This document shows, piece after piece, positions 32,896-41,970 of a DNA stretch of 64,000 bases. Below the pieces are notes generated by a model that had not been told where the DNA came from, ran no database searches, and saw only the letters and a program-made list of their open reading frames with translations. The stretch is from Bradyrhizobium sp. AZCC 1719 (GTDB lineage: Bacteria > Pseudomonadota > Alphaproteobacteria > Rhizobiales > Xanthobacteraceae), in NCBI RefSeq assembly GCF_036924525.1, contig NZ_JAZHRU010000001.1, forward strand, positions 5,423,001 to 5,487,000, given 5' to 3'. The position numbers and the translations under genes are program-made. The first letter of the stretch is position 1; each line of letters begins with the position of its first letter.

Positions 32896-33932
32896 GCGCG
32901 CGCAAGGTCGAGCAGGAAACGGCGGTCAAACATCCTCGCGAAACGGCCGATCTGTTCGGTCACCGCGAGGCGGAGACGGCCCTGCTGAATGCCTATCGCA
33001 GCGGCCGCATTCCGCATGCCTGGCTGATCGGCGGCCCGCAGGGCATCGGCAAGGCGACGCTGGCCTATCGCATGGCCCGTTTCGTGCTTGCTAATCCCAA
33101 TCCATTGCTGCCTTCGGTGCAGCGCGCCGAGACGCTTGCGCTCGATCCGGGCGATCCGGTCGCGCGCCAGATCACGGCCGGCGCCCATGGTGGCCTGCTG
33201 GTGCTGGAACGAGGCCTCAACGATCGCGGCGTGATGCGGACAGTCATCACCGTGGATGAGACGCGGGAGACGATCTCGTTTTTCGGCTCGACCGCGGCGG
33301 TCGACGGCTGGCGCGTATGTATTGTCGACACCGTCGACGAGCTCAATCCAAACGCCGCTAACGCGCTGCTCAAGATTCTCGAGGAGCCGCCGCACCGATC
33401 GCTGTTTCTGCTCGTCAGCCATTCGCCGGCGCGGGCCCTGCCCACGATCCTGTCCCGTTGCCGCAAGCTGCCGCTGCGGCCGCTTGCGACCGGCGACGTC
33501 GTGCGCGCGGCGGCGCGAGCCGCCGACATCGCACCCGATGATGCCGTGCTGTCGGAAGCTGCCGACGCGTCGGAGGGGAGCGTGTCCCGCGCACTGACGC
33601 TGCTCGGCGGCGACGCGCTGAAGCTGCAGCAGCGGACCGCGGCGCTGCTGGCGACGCTGCCGCAGGTCGATCCGCGCGAGCTGCATGCGCTTGGCGATGC
33701 GCTGGGCACCAGCGACCGGGTGGCGCTGGCTGCTTTCATCGACGGCATCGATCGCTGGATCGGCGAAAAGCTGCGCGTCGACGATGCCAATGCAAATCTG
33801 CCCCGCCTTGCACGGCTGGCGGAGGTATGGGAAAAGATCATCCGCGCCGCGCGCGACACCGAAGCGTACAATTTGGAGCGAAAACCGCTGGTTTTCTCGG
33901 TGTTCGGGATGCTCGCGGACGCGACGCGGTAA
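32892..33932 (+). CDS. holB: DNA polymerase III subunit delta'
   Basis: 346 residues. AAA+ clamp-loader fold: HAWLIGGPQGIGKATLAYRM as P-loop region, WRVCIVDTVDELNPNAANAL as Walker B/sensor region, LLKILEEPP, and SHSPARALPTILSRCRKL as the SRC motif. No zinc-binding Cys cluster is evident between P-loop and Walker B. It is part of the clamp loader at the replication fork. ATGA overlap with tmk. Confidence 0.94.
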   Translation: MSARKVEQETAVKHPRETADLFGHREAETALLNAYRSGRIPHAWLIGGPQGIGKATLAYRMARFVLANPNPLLPSVQRAETLALDPGDPVARQITAGAHGGLLVLERGLNDRGVMRTVITVDETRETISFFGSTAAVDGWRVCIVDTVDELNPNAANALLKILEEPPHRSLFLLVSHSPARALPTILSRCRKLPLRPLATGDVVRAAARAADIAPDDAVLSEAADASEGSVSRALTLLGGDALKLQQRTAALLATLPQVDPRELHALGDALGTSDRVALAAFIDGIDRWIGEKLRVDDANANLPRLARLAEVWEKIIRAARDTEAYNLERKPLVFSVFGMLADATR

Positions 33933-33981
33933 CCCTCCGCCGGATATCAATTCCGACAATCTATGAGCAATAAAGGAATTC

Positions 33982-35928
33982 GTGGTGGCGACGGCTGCAA
34001 AGAAAGCTTCGAAAAAGCGCAAGGCGAAGAAGGTTCGCAAATCGCCGCCCGCTAGCGCCAGCAAGAAGGCGGCGGCGAAAAAGCGTGCAGCCAGGAAAAG
34101 TGCGACGAAGAGCAAGCGCGTCGTGAAGAAGGGCGGCAAGGCTTCGAAAAAGGCTGCAAAGAAGGCTTCGAAGAAAGCGGCGAAGAAGTCGACCAAAAAA
34201 GCTGCCAAGAAAGCTGTCAAAAGATCGGCGAAGAAATCCGTTACGAAAACGCCGTCGAAGAAGCGCGCGGTAACGCCGCAGGAAGCGAGCCCTGCCGTTC
34301 AAGCGGCGCCGGTCGCAGAAATTCCGAAGCCCGCCGCACCACGCGCAAAGCCGGCTCCCGTCGCCAGGCCGGCAGCGCCCGCCGAACGCGATACCTACTT
34401 CATCACGACCGCGATCGCCTATCCGAACGGCCTCCCGCATATCGGGCACGCCTATGAGGCGATTGCGACCGATGCGCTCGCGCGGTTTCAGCGGCTCAAC
34501 GGCAAGGACGTCTTTTTCCTCACGGGCACCGACGAGCACGGCCTCAAGATGGTGCAAACCGCTGAAGCTGAAGGAATGGGCGTCGCTGAATTGGCCGCGC
34601 GCAATGCCGGCCGGTTCAAGGAGATGGACGAGCGCCTCAACGTCTCGTTCGATCGCTTCATCCGCACCACGGAGCCTGACCATCATCGCTCGGTTCAGGT
34701 GGTCTGGGATCGGATGCAGCAGAATGGCGATATCTATATCGATACCTATTCCGGCTGGTATTCGGTGCGCGACGAAGCCTATTACGCCGAGGAGGAAACC
34801 GTCCTCGGCGAGGACAATGTGCGCCGTGGCCCGCAGGGCTCGCCGGTCGAGTGGGTAGAGGAGAAGAGCTACTTCTTCAAGCTATCCGCATATCAGGACC
34901 GCTTGCTGCAACTCTACGAAAGCCAGCCGGATTTCATCGGCCCGGATTCACGCCGCAACGAGGTCATCAGTTTCGTTAAGAGCGGTCTGAAGGATCTGTC
35001 GATTTCGCGCACGACGTTCGACTGGGGCGTCAAGGTGCCGAACGATCCCGAGCACGTGATGTACGTCTGGGTCGATGCACTGACCAACTACATCACCGGC
35101 GTTGGCTTTCCCGACGAGAGCGATCCGAACTGGCGCTACTGGCCGGCGGACGTGCACGTCATCGGCAAGGACATTATTCGCTTCCACGCGGTGTACTGGC
35201 CGGCGTTCCTGATGTCGGCCGGGATTCCCGTGCAGAAGCGGGTTTACGCGCACGGCTTCCTGTTCAGCAGGGGCGAGAAGATGTCGAAGTCGGTCGGCAA
35301 CGTCGTCGATCCCTTCAATCTGGCCGATCAGTATGGCGTCGACCAGATGCGCTATTTCTTCCTGCGCGAGGTGCCGTTCGGACAGGACGGCAATTACAGC
35401 CATGAAGCCATCGTCGCGCGCATCAACGCCGACCTCGCCAACGATCTCGGCAATCTGGCGCAACGCTCGCTGTCGATGATCGCAAAGCAGCTTGGTGGTG
35501 TGCTGCCGGAGCCCGGTGAGTTCACCGATAACGACAAGGCGATCCTGGCGCAGGCCGACGCCATGCGGGAAGTCTCGCGCACCGCGATGGCGACGCAACA
35601 GATCCATCAATGGCTGAACGCGGTGTGGGCCGTGGTGGCAGAGGCCAACCGCTATTTCGCGGGCGAGGCGCCCTGGGCGCTGGCCAAGACCGATCCTGAC
35701 AGACAGAAAACTGTGCTGTACGTGACGGCGGAGGTGGTGCGTCAGGTCGCCATTCTGACGCAGCCGGTGATGCCGGATGCGTCGGCCAAGCTGCTGGATA
35801 GCCTCGGCATTCCGAACGAGAAACAAGCGCGCGATTTCGCGGCACTTGCCACGCGGATTGAGCCGGGAACGACACTGCCGCCACCGGTCGGCGTATTTCC
35901 GCGCTACGTCGAACCAAAGGTGGATTGA
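33982..35928 (+). CDS. metG: Methionyl-tRNA synthetase with Lys/Ala-rich N-terminal tail
   Basis: 648 residues from GTG 33982, preceded by AAAGGA. The catalytic core begins near residue 138 ([18 protein letters not shown] at 153-156) and has [10 protein letters not shown] in the second half. It charges tRNA-Met. Residues 1-100 are a histone-H1-like tail full of KKA, AAKK and SKK repeats, with more than 30 lysines, then a Pro/Ala linker. The Cys zinc knuckle of E. coli MetG is absent ([20 protein letters not shown] at that place). No internal start fits as well as the GTG. Confidence 0.93.
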   Translation: MVATAAKKASKKRKAKKVRKSPPASASKKAAAKKRAARKSATKSKRVVKKGGKASKKAAKKASKKAAKKSTKKAAKKAVKRSAKKSVTKTPSKKRAVTPQEASPAVQAAPVAEIPKPAAPRAKPAPVARPAAPAERDTYFITTAIAYPNGLPHIGHAYEAIATDALARFQRLNGKDVFFLTGTDEHGLKMVQTAEAEGMGVAELAARNAGRFKEMDERLNVSFDRFIRTTEPDHHRSVQVVWDRMQQNGDIYIDTYSGWYSVRDEAYYAEEETVLGEDNVRRGPQGSPVEWVEEKSYFFKLSAYQDRLLQLYESQPDFIGPDSRRNEVISFVKSGLKDLSISRTTFDWGVKVPNDPEHVMYVWVDALTNYITGVGFPDESDPNWRYWPADVHVIGKDIIRFHAVYWPAFLMSAGIPVQKRVYAHGFLFSRGEKMSKSVGNVVDPFNLADQYGVDQMRYFFLREVPFGQDGNYSHEAIVARINADLANDLGNLAQRSLSMIAKQLGGVLPEPGEFTDNDKAILAQADAMREVSRTAMATQQIHQWLNAVWAVVAEANRYFAGEAPWALAKTDPDRQKTVLYVTAEVVRQVAILTQPVMPDASAKLLDSLGIPNEKQARDFAALATRIEPGTTLPPPVGVFPRYVEPKVD

Positions 35929-35942
35929 GCCGTTTGCAAGCC

Positions 35943-36734
35943 ATGCTCGTCGACAGCCACTGCCATCTCGACTTCCCGGATTTTGCCGAGGACCTCGACG
36001 CCATCGTCGCGCGCGCCGAGGCCGCCGGGATCGGCCGCATCGTCACGATTTCGACCCGGGTCAGGCGGCTCGGCGGGCTGCTCGCGATCGCCGAGCGGTT
36101 CCCCAACGTCTATTGCTCGGTCGGCACTCATCCGCATCAGGCCGATGAGGAAGACGGCATTCCCGCCAGTGAGCTGATCGAGTTGACGAAGCATCCGAAG
36201 GTCGTGGCCTTAGGGGAGGCGGGGCTCGACTATTTCTATGAGCACGGCTCCCGCGAGGCGCAGGAGCGCGGCTTTCGCGCGCATATCGCGGCGGCGCGAG
36301 CCACTGGATTGCCGCTGGTGATCCATACGCGCGAAGCCGACGAGGATTGCGGCCGCATTCTCGAAGACGAGGTGGCGAAGGGAGCGTTTCGGGCGGTGCT
36401 GCATTGCTACACCGGTGGGCGCGAGCTGGCGATGAAGGCAATTGCGTTGGGCCTGTCGATCTCGTTCACCGGCATTTTGACGTTCAAGAAGTCGGAAGCC
36501 TTGCGCGAGCTCGCGGCCGAACTTCCGGCCGACCGCATCATGGTCGAGACCGACTCGCCTTATCTGGCGCCCGGCAAGTTTCGCGGCAAACGCAACGAGC
36601 CGTCCTACGTGGTCGAAGTCGCCAAGGTGCTGGCGGAAACGCGTGGCGTCTCGCTGGAAGAGATTTCGCGGCAGACGACCGAAAACTTCTTCCGGCTGTT
36701 CTCGAAAGTGCCGGCGCCAAAGGTCGCGGCATGA
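35943..36734 (+). CDS. tatD: TatD-family metal-dependent hydrolase (deoxyribonuclease)
   Basis: 263 residues. MLVDSHCHLDFPDF gives the HxH metal site; further ligands are in GEAGLDYFYE, VIHTREADED, LHCYTGG and VETDSPYLAPGKFRGKRNEP. This is a typical TatD TIM-barrel nuclease. ATG 35943 is the natural start; a TTG at 35925 would overlap the metG stop. Coupled by ATGA to the next hydrolase, an order conserved in related genomes (metG-tatD-MBL, from memory). Confidence 0.93.
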   Translation: MLVDSHCHLDFPDFAEDLDAIVARAEAAGIGRIVTISTRVRRLGGLLAIAERFPNVYCSVGTHPHQADEEDGIPASELIELTKHPKVVALGEAGLDYFYEHGSREAQERGFRAHIAAARATGLPLVIHTREADEDCGRILEDEVAKGAFRAVLHCYTGGRELAMKAIALGLSISFTGILTFKKSEALRELAAELPADRIMVETDSPYLAPGKFRGKRNEPSYVVEVAKVLAETRGVSLEEISRQTTENFFRLFSKVPAPKVAA

Positions 36735-37537
36735 AGTTGACGCTGACGATCCTCGGCTGCGGCTCTTCGGCCGGCGTACCGCGCCCGGCACTCGGCTGGG
36801 GTGCCTGCGATCCCAACAATCCGAAGAACCGTCGCCGCCGCTGCTCGCTGCTGGTCGAGCGCACGGGTGCCCACGGCACCACGCGGATCGTGATCGACAC
36901 TTCGCCCGATCTGCGCGAGCAGTTGATCGATGCGGAGGTCGATCACATCGACGCGGTGTTCCTGACGCATGAGCACGCCGACCAGACCCACGGCATCGAC
37001 GACCTGCGTTCGGTCGTGCTGCACCAGCGCCGCCGCATTCCCGTCTACTTCAACCAGTCGACCGCCAAAGACATCATGGCGCGGTTCTCTTACTGCTTCA
37101 TCTCGCCGGAAGGCAGCGACTATCCGCCGATCCTGACGCGCCATGCGATCGAAGCGGGCGAAAGCCACACCACCGAGGGGAGGGGCGGCCCGGTGAAGCT
37201 ATCCGCTTTCCTGGTTCACCACGGCAAGATTCCCGCGCTGGGCTTCCGGATTGGGGCCGCCGCCTATACGCCGGACCTCCATGACGTTCCCGAAGAGAGC
37301 TGGCCGGCGCTGGAAAACCTCGATCTCTGGATCGTCGACGGGCTGCGTTATGCCGGGCATCCCAGCCATTTCAGCGTCAACGACGCGCTGTCCTGGATCG
37401 AGCGCTTCAAGCCGAAGCAGGCTGTCATCACCAACATGCATTCCGACCTCGACTACGAGGTATTGCGCCAGAGCCTGCCGCCGGGCGTGATCCCGGCCTA
37501 TGATGGTTTGCGGCTGACGTTGAACAGCGCAGGCTGA
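36731..37537 (+). CDS. PhnP-like metallo-beta-lactamase-fold hydrolase
   Basis: 268 residues. LTILGCGSSAGVPRPALGWG at the start and THEHADQTHGID (HxHxDH) in the middle, with later ligands in VHHGKIPALG and MHSDLDY, match PhnP-type MBL phosphodiesterases. An R-rich insert after NNPKNRRRRCSLLVE is usual for the group. ATG overlaps the tatD stop, so the two are co-translated. Substrate is unknown, likely a cyclic phosphodiester. Confidence 0.88.
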   Translation: MKLTLTILGCGSSAGVPRPALGWGACDPNNPKNRRRRCSLLVERTGAHGTTRIVIDTSPDLREQLIDAEVDHIDAVFLTHEHADQTHGIDDLRSVVLHQRRRIPVYFNQSTAKDIMARFSYCFISPEGSDYPPILTRHAIEAGESHTTEGRGGPVKLSAFLVHHGKIPALGFRIGAAAYTPDLHDVPEESWPALENLDLWIVDGLRYAGHPSHFSVNDALSWIERFKPKQAVITNMHSDLDYEVLRQSLPPGVIPAYDGLRLTLNSAG

Positions 37538-37580
37538 GTCTGCCGCGGCAAGTCTGCGCGCCGGACGCGGAGGGACGTCG

Positions 37581-38207
37581 ATGATTGGTCTGTTCTTTGA
37601 AGTCCAGACAAGGCCCGGGCACCGAGATCAATATCTCGATCTTGCGGCCTCGCTGAAGCCCGAGCTTGAAGCGATGGGCGGCTGTCTCTTCATCGATCGC
37701 TTCAGGAGTTTGACACGGGAGAACCTGCTGCTGTCCTATCAGATCTGGCAGGACGAGGGGGCCCTGACGGCGTGGCGAGCCCATGCTCACCATCACGACG
37801 TCCAGACAATCGGCCGCGAGAAGGTCTTTTCGGACTATCGCATCCGGGTCGCCCAGGTGATCCACGAAGCAAAGCCCGGCCAGCCGATCTGGCAACCCGA
37901 GCGGCGTACGCCTTACAACGATCCCGCAAGGCGCAAGCCGACTTATGTGCTGGCGGCGGAATCGAAGAACGCGACGCTACCGGCCGCGACCGAATTGCGC
38001 CGAGACGCTTTCGCAAGCGTCTATCGTGAGGGGCACTTCGCGCATTTGATCGATCTACCAGACGATCAAGCCGGCATCGAATTCGGCGCCCGGCTGTTTG
38101 CCGATCCGACAACACAGTACTTCCGCGTTTTCGAGGTCATGCGCGACTACGGCATGTTCGAACGCACGGAGGCGCCGCAGTACTACCGGCCGGTAGAACG
38201 ATCGTAG
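37581..38207 (+). CDS. Antibiotic biosynthesis monooxygenase (ABM)-domain protein
   Basis: 208 residues. Residues 1-95 (MIGLFFEVQTRPGHRDQYLD, ENLLLSYQIWQDEGALTAWR) form the ABM dimeric alpha/beta-barrel, with HHDVQTIGREKVFSDYRI. The second half (AASVYREGHFAHLIDLPDDQ-like region, FRVFEVMRDYGMF) may be a second degenerate copy of the same fold. Such proteins act on quinols, haem or reactive metabolites, or protect against them. Cofactor-free fold; substrate not deducible. Confidence 0.75.
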   Translation: MIGLFFEVQTRPGHRDQYLDLAASLKPELEAMGGCLFIDRFRSLTRENLLLSYQIWQDEGALTAWRAHAHHHDVQTIGREKVFSDYRIRVAQVIHEAKPGQPIWQPERRTPYNDPARRKPTYVLAAESKNATLPAATELRRDAFASVYREGHFAHLIDLPDDQAGIEFGARLFADPTTQYFRVFEVMRDYGMFERTEAPQYYRPVERS

Positions 38208-38312
38208 GGTGGGCAAAAGGCGCGTAAGCGCCGTGCCCACCATCGCTCGTCGAACTTCCCAAGCGTGGTGGGCACGAGCGTGGTGGGCACGCTTCGCTTT
38301 GCCCACCCTACG
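38203..38312. repeat. Intergenic palindromic repeat GTAGGGTGGGCAAA type
   Basis: Begins CGTAGGGTGGGCAAA (38203 on) and ends TTTGCCCACCCTACG (to 38312), perfect inverted ends, with inner copies of GTGGTGGGCAC at 38265 and 38280 and a GGCGCGTAAGCGCC hairpin. This repeat family is widespread in Bradyrhizobium intergenic DNA, from memory. It separates convergent genes and could end transcription both ways. Confidence 0.75.
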
Positions 38313-38315
38313 AAA

Positions 38316-39965
38316 TTACGCCGATATCGCCTTTGCCGAGTCCACCTGATTGCGCAGCATGAATTTCTGGATCTTGCCCGTGGACGTCTTCGGGATGACG
38401 CCAAACACGACGGCCTTGGGCGTCTTGAAGCCCGACATGTGGCTGCGGCAGAAAGCGATGATCTCGGCTTCCGTCGCCTTGGCGCCCTCCTTCAACTCGA
38501 CGAAAGCGCAGGGCACTTCGCCCCATTTCGGGTCGGGCTTGGCAACCACGGCGGCAAACAGCACGGCCGGGTGCTTGTACAGGATGTCCTCGACCTCGAC
38601 GGAGGAGATGTTCTCGCCGCCGGAGATGATGATGTCCTTGGAGCGGTCCTTGATGATGACGTAGCCGTGCTCGTCGAGCACGCCGAGGTCGCCGGTGTGA
38701 AACCAGCCGCCGGCGAAGGCTTCCTGCGTCGCCTTCTCGTTCTTGAGATAGCCCTTCATCACGATATTGCCGCGGAACATGACCTCGCCGATGGTTTCGC
38801 CATCGCGCGGCACCTCCTGCATGGTCTGCGGGTCGAGCACGGTGACGGCTTCCTCCAGCGGGTAGGGCACGCCCTGCCGGCGCTTCATCTGGGCGCGTTG
38901 GTCGGCGGGCAGTTCCTCCCAGCCCGGCTGCTCAGCGCAGACGGAGGCGGGGCCGTAGACTTCAGTCAGACCGTAGACATGCGTCAGCTTGATGCCGATG
39001 CTCTCGGCGCCCTCGAGCACGGCGACCGGAGGTGCTGCGCCCGCGATCAATCCGACCACGCGGCGAGCCTTGTCGCCCTTGGGCGCACCGGGCGCGTTGA
39101 TCAGCGTGTTGTAGACGATCGGCGCACCGCACATGTGGGTGACGCCGTGATTTTGGATCAGCTCGAAGATTTTTGCGGGATCGACCTTGCGCAGGCAGAC
39201 ATTGATGCCGGCGGCGGCAGCGACGGTCCACGGGAAACACCAGCCGTTACAGTGGAACATCGGCAGCGTCCACAGATAGACCGGATGCTGGCCGAGATTG
39301 CCGGCCAGAATATTGCTGACAGCATTGAGATAAGCGCCGCGGTGATGGGTCACGACGCCCTTGGGGTTGCCCGTGGTGCCCGAGGTATAGCTGAGCGCAA
39401 TTGCGTCCCATTCATCGCCGGGAAGCCTTGCGACGAAGGCCGGATCGCCCGCCGCGACCGCCGCCTCGTACTCGATCTCGCCAATCCGCTTGCCGCCCGC
39501 AAACGCCGCATCATCGACATCGACGACGTACGGCTTTGGTCCCTTCATCAGCGTCAGCGCTTCCGCAATCACACCGGCAAATTCAGGATCGACCAGGATG
39601 ATTTTCGCGCCGCCATGGTCGAGCTGGAAGGCAATCGAGGGCGCGTCGAGCCGGATGTTCAGCGCGTTCAGCACGGCGCCCGCCATCGGTACGGCGAAAT
39701 GCACCTCGTTCATCGCGGGTACGTTGGGCAACATCGCCGCAACCGTGTCGCCGACGCCGATACCCCGCGCGGCGAGCCAGGACGCAAAGCGCCGGCAGCG
39801 CGCATAGGTCTCGGCCCAGGTAAAGCTGCGGCCTTCATAGACCGTGCTGATGTGATCGGGATAAACGGCTGCGCTGCGGGCAAGGAAACTGAGCGGCGTC
39901 AGCGGCACGTAATTCGCCGGCGTCTTGTCCAATCCGATCGAATACTGGTTCTGGGCTGCGCTCAT
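38316..39965 (-). CDS. Acyl-CoA synthetase (AMP-binding, medium/long-chain type)
   Basis: 549 residues. AMP-binding motif YTSGTTGNPKGVVTHHRG, then LPMFHCNGW, YGLTEVYGP, FHTGDLGVLDEHGYVIIKDR and the C-terminal lysine region TSTGKIQKFMLR. The family activates fatty or short branched/thio acids (DmdB-like enzymes) with ATP and CoA. It lies just downstream of a TRAP transporter on the same strand (30-base gap), so the carrier may import the acid that this enzyme activates (inference). Confidence 0.92.
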   Translation of the reverse strand: MSAAQNQYSIGLDKTPANYVPLTPLSFLARSAAVYPDHISTVYEGRSFTWAETYARCRRFASWLAARGIGVGDTVAAMLPNVPAMNEVHFAVPMAGAVLNALNIRLDAPSIAFQLDHGGAKIILVDPEFAGVIAEALTLMKGPKPYVVDVDDAAFAGGKRIGEIEYEAAVAAGDPAFVARLPGDEWDAIALSYTSGTTGNPKGVVTHHRGAYLNAVSNILAGNLGQHPVYLWTLPMFHCNGWCFPWTVAAAAGINVCLRKVDPAKIFELIQNHGVTHMCGAPIVYNTLINAPGAPKGDKARRVVGLIAGAAPPVAVLEGAESIGIKLTHVYGLTEVYGPASVCAEQPGWEELPADQRAQMKRRQGVPYPLEEAVTVLDPQTMQEVPRDGETIGEVMFRGNIVMKGYLKNEKATQEAFAGGWFHTGDLGVLDEHGYVIIKDRSKDIIISGGENISSVEVEDILYKHPAVLFAAVVAKPDPKWGEVPCAFVELKEGAKATEAEIIAFCRSHMSGFKTPKAVVFGVIPKTSTGKIQKFMLRNQVDSAKAISA

Positions 39966-39995
39966 CGGCTGTGTCCCATCTACAAAGGTTTGACC

Positions 39996-41894
39996 TTACA
40001 AGAACCCGATGGAAATCCACGGGAAGATCGCCACGATAATCAGGCCGACCATCAGCGCCAACAGGTAACCCCAGATCGGCCGGATACCCTCGGCCGGATC
40101 GACGCGCCCGATGGCACAGGCCGCATAATAGCCCACTCCGAAGGGCGGCGCGAATAGCCCGATACCCATCGCAAGAATAACGATCATCGCGTAATGGACC
40201 TCGTGGACGCCGACGGCACGGGCGATCGGAAACAATAACGGCCCGAACAGCACGATCGCCGGAATCCCCTCGAGCACGCTGCCCAGGATCACGAAGGCCA
40301 CGATCGAGACCGCGATGAACGTCGCCGAGCCACCGGGCAGGCCGGTCATGGCGGCCGCCAGCGTCCGCGAAAAGCCGGACTGCGTGAGGCCCCAGGCCAT
40401 GCCGGTGGCGCAGCCGATGATCAGCAAGATCGCGCCCGACAGGCACGCGGTCTCGACCAACATTGGCACGATCCGGCGCCAGTCGAAATTGCGGTAGATC
40501 AAGAGACCGTAAATCAGGTAACCGACGATAAAGGCATAGACGATGCCGATGGTGGAAACCTCGGTTGCGGTCGCAATGCCTTCGACCACGGCGTAGCGGA
40601 TCACGAATGGCAGCGCGATGGCGGGCAGGGCGATGAGAAACGCGCGGACGACCTCATTGGCGCTCGCCCGCGTGACGTGCCGCAGATCTTCCTTCCGGTA
40701 ACGCCACCACACCAGCGCCGACAGCGTGATCGCCAGCACCAGGCCGGGCAGCAGGCCGCCGGTGAACAGCGCCGCGATCGATACTCCCGTGACCGAGCCG
40801 ATGGTGATCAGCACGAGGCTCGGCGGAATGGTCTCGGTCTGCGCGCCCGTGGCGGAGAGGAGGGCGACCAGATCGCCCGGCTTGGCGCCGCGCGCCTTCA
40901 TCTCGGGAAACAGCACCGGCGCCACGGCAGCCATATCGGCGGCCTTGGAGCCCGAGATACCCGATACCAGATACATCGCGCCGACCAGCACGTAATGCAG
41001 CCCGCCGCGGACATGGCCGAGCAAGCTCGCCAGGAACGCCACCATGGCGCGCGCCATGCCGGTCATTTCGATCAGCAGGCCCAGGAACACGAACAGCGGC
41101 ACCGACAAGAGGATGAGGTGGCTCATGCCCTCGTCCATGCGCCCGACCAGCACCATCAGCGGCGTACCCGTGGTCAGCGCCAGATAGCCGTAGGTCGCCA
41201 AGCCAAAGCCGAACGCAATCGGCACGCCGGCGAACACGCAGAAGCCGGCCACGCCGACAAAGAAGATGATCAGATTGAGGTTGCCGAGCGGTTTGAGCGA
41301 GCCCCTGAGCAGCCAGAATATCGCGATGACAAGTGCGACCGACAGGATCGCGCCCAGCACCGTGCGAACGTTGCCGACGCGGGCCAGACGCAGCAGCGCG
41401 AACAGCGCCATCAGCGCAATGCCGACCGGCAGCGCCGCGGCGCGCCAGCTATTGAGGATCTGCAATGCAGGCGTGGTGATGTAGCTTTCCTCGTAGGCGT
41501 ATTCGTAGGCTGGCCAGGCAATCAGGATGAGAAACGCCAGGGCGGCTGCTGTCGCCACCAGATCGAGATAGGCGCGCATGGCGGGCTTCGCGTTGGCGAC
41601 GACCGCCGTCATCCGCATGTGCTCGGCGCGGCGGAATGCTACGGCGGCGCCGAGCATGGCGAGCCACAGGAACAGGATTGAGGCCAGTTCGTCAGACCAG
41701 ATCAGCGGCCGATGCAGCGCGTAGCGCGCCACCACGCCGGCAAACAGGATGACGATTTCGGCGACAACCAGCAGCGCTGCGGGAAGCTCGACCAGCATTC
41801 CCAGGGCGTGTTCGATGGAAGCCAGCAACGAACGGCGGCGAGGGGGCTGAGCCACCTCACCGCCAACCACTTCACTCAGTTCGGCATGAGCCAC
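39996..41894 (-). CDS. TRAP transporter fused permease (DctQ-DctM type)
   Basis: About 630 residues. The first about 190 form the four-helix small permease (AEIVILFAGVVARYALHRPL, WSDELASILFLWLAMLGAAV). The rest is the large permease with about 12 helices (GLLIEMTGMARAMVAFLASL, VSGISGSKAADMAAVAPVLF). It moves carboxylates using an ion gradient together with the binding protein at 41971. The frame is open to GTG 41948, but that start lies in a dispersed repeat (41911-41966); GTG 41894 is the first outside it. True start uncertain. Confidence 0.9.
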   Translation of the reverse strand: MAHAELSEVVGGEVAQPPRRRSLLASIEHALGMLVELPAALLVVAEIVILFAGVVARYALHRPLIWSDELASILFLWLAMLGAAVAFRRAEHMRMTAVVANAKPAMRAYLDLVATAAALAFLILIAWPAYEYAYEESYITTPALQILNSWRAAALPVGIALMALFALLRLARVGNVRTVLGAILSVALVIAIFWLLRGSLKPLGNLNLIIFFVGVAGFCVFAGVPIAFGFGLATYGYLALTTGTPLMVLVGRMDEGMSHLILLSVPLFVFLGLLIEMTGMARAMVAFLASLLGHVRGGLHYVLVGAMYLVSGISGSKAADMAAVAPVLFPEMKARGAKPGDLVALLSATGAQTETIPPSLVLITIGSVTGVSIAALFTGGLLPGLVLAITLSALVWWRYRKEDLRHVTRASANEVVRAFLIALPAIALPFVIRYAVVEGIATATEVSTIGIVYAFIVGYLIYGLLIYRNFDWRRIVPMLVETACLSGAILLIIGCATGMAWGLTQSGFSRTLAAAMTGLPGGSATFIAVSIVAFVILGSVLEGIPAIVLFGPLLFPIARAVGVHEVHYAMIVILAMGIGLFAPPFGVGYYAACAIGRVDPAEGIRPIWGYLLALMVGLIIVAIFPWISIGFL

Positions 41895-41910
41895 GACGGC
41901 CGCCCGCTTC

Positions 41911-41966
41911 TTTTTTGACGCGTTTTCTTTACGCGAACCGGTATCCACTTCGCTCGAAAACGCTAT
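41911..41966. repeat. Intergenic palindromic repeat GCGTTTTC...GAAAACGC
   Basis: Arms GCGTTTTC (41920-41927) and GAAAACGC (41955-41962) flank GCGAACCGGTATCCACTTCGC. The same general type as 3715-3783 (both carry a TGGAAACCGGT/ACCGGTATCCA core). It lies between the TRAP binding-protein and permease genes and runs into the open N-terminus of the permease frame. Confidence 0.65.
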
Positions 41967-41970
41967 GCGA

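Noticed and set aside
38265..40157. 630-codon plus-strand open frame opposite the acyl-CoA synthetase
   Set aside because: Frame is a product of GC-biased third positions; the minus strand encodes a clear AMP-binding enzyme.
40677..41681. Plus-strand open frame opposite the TRAP permease
   Set aside because: His/Gln/Arg-rich shadow of membrane-protein codons; no family features.
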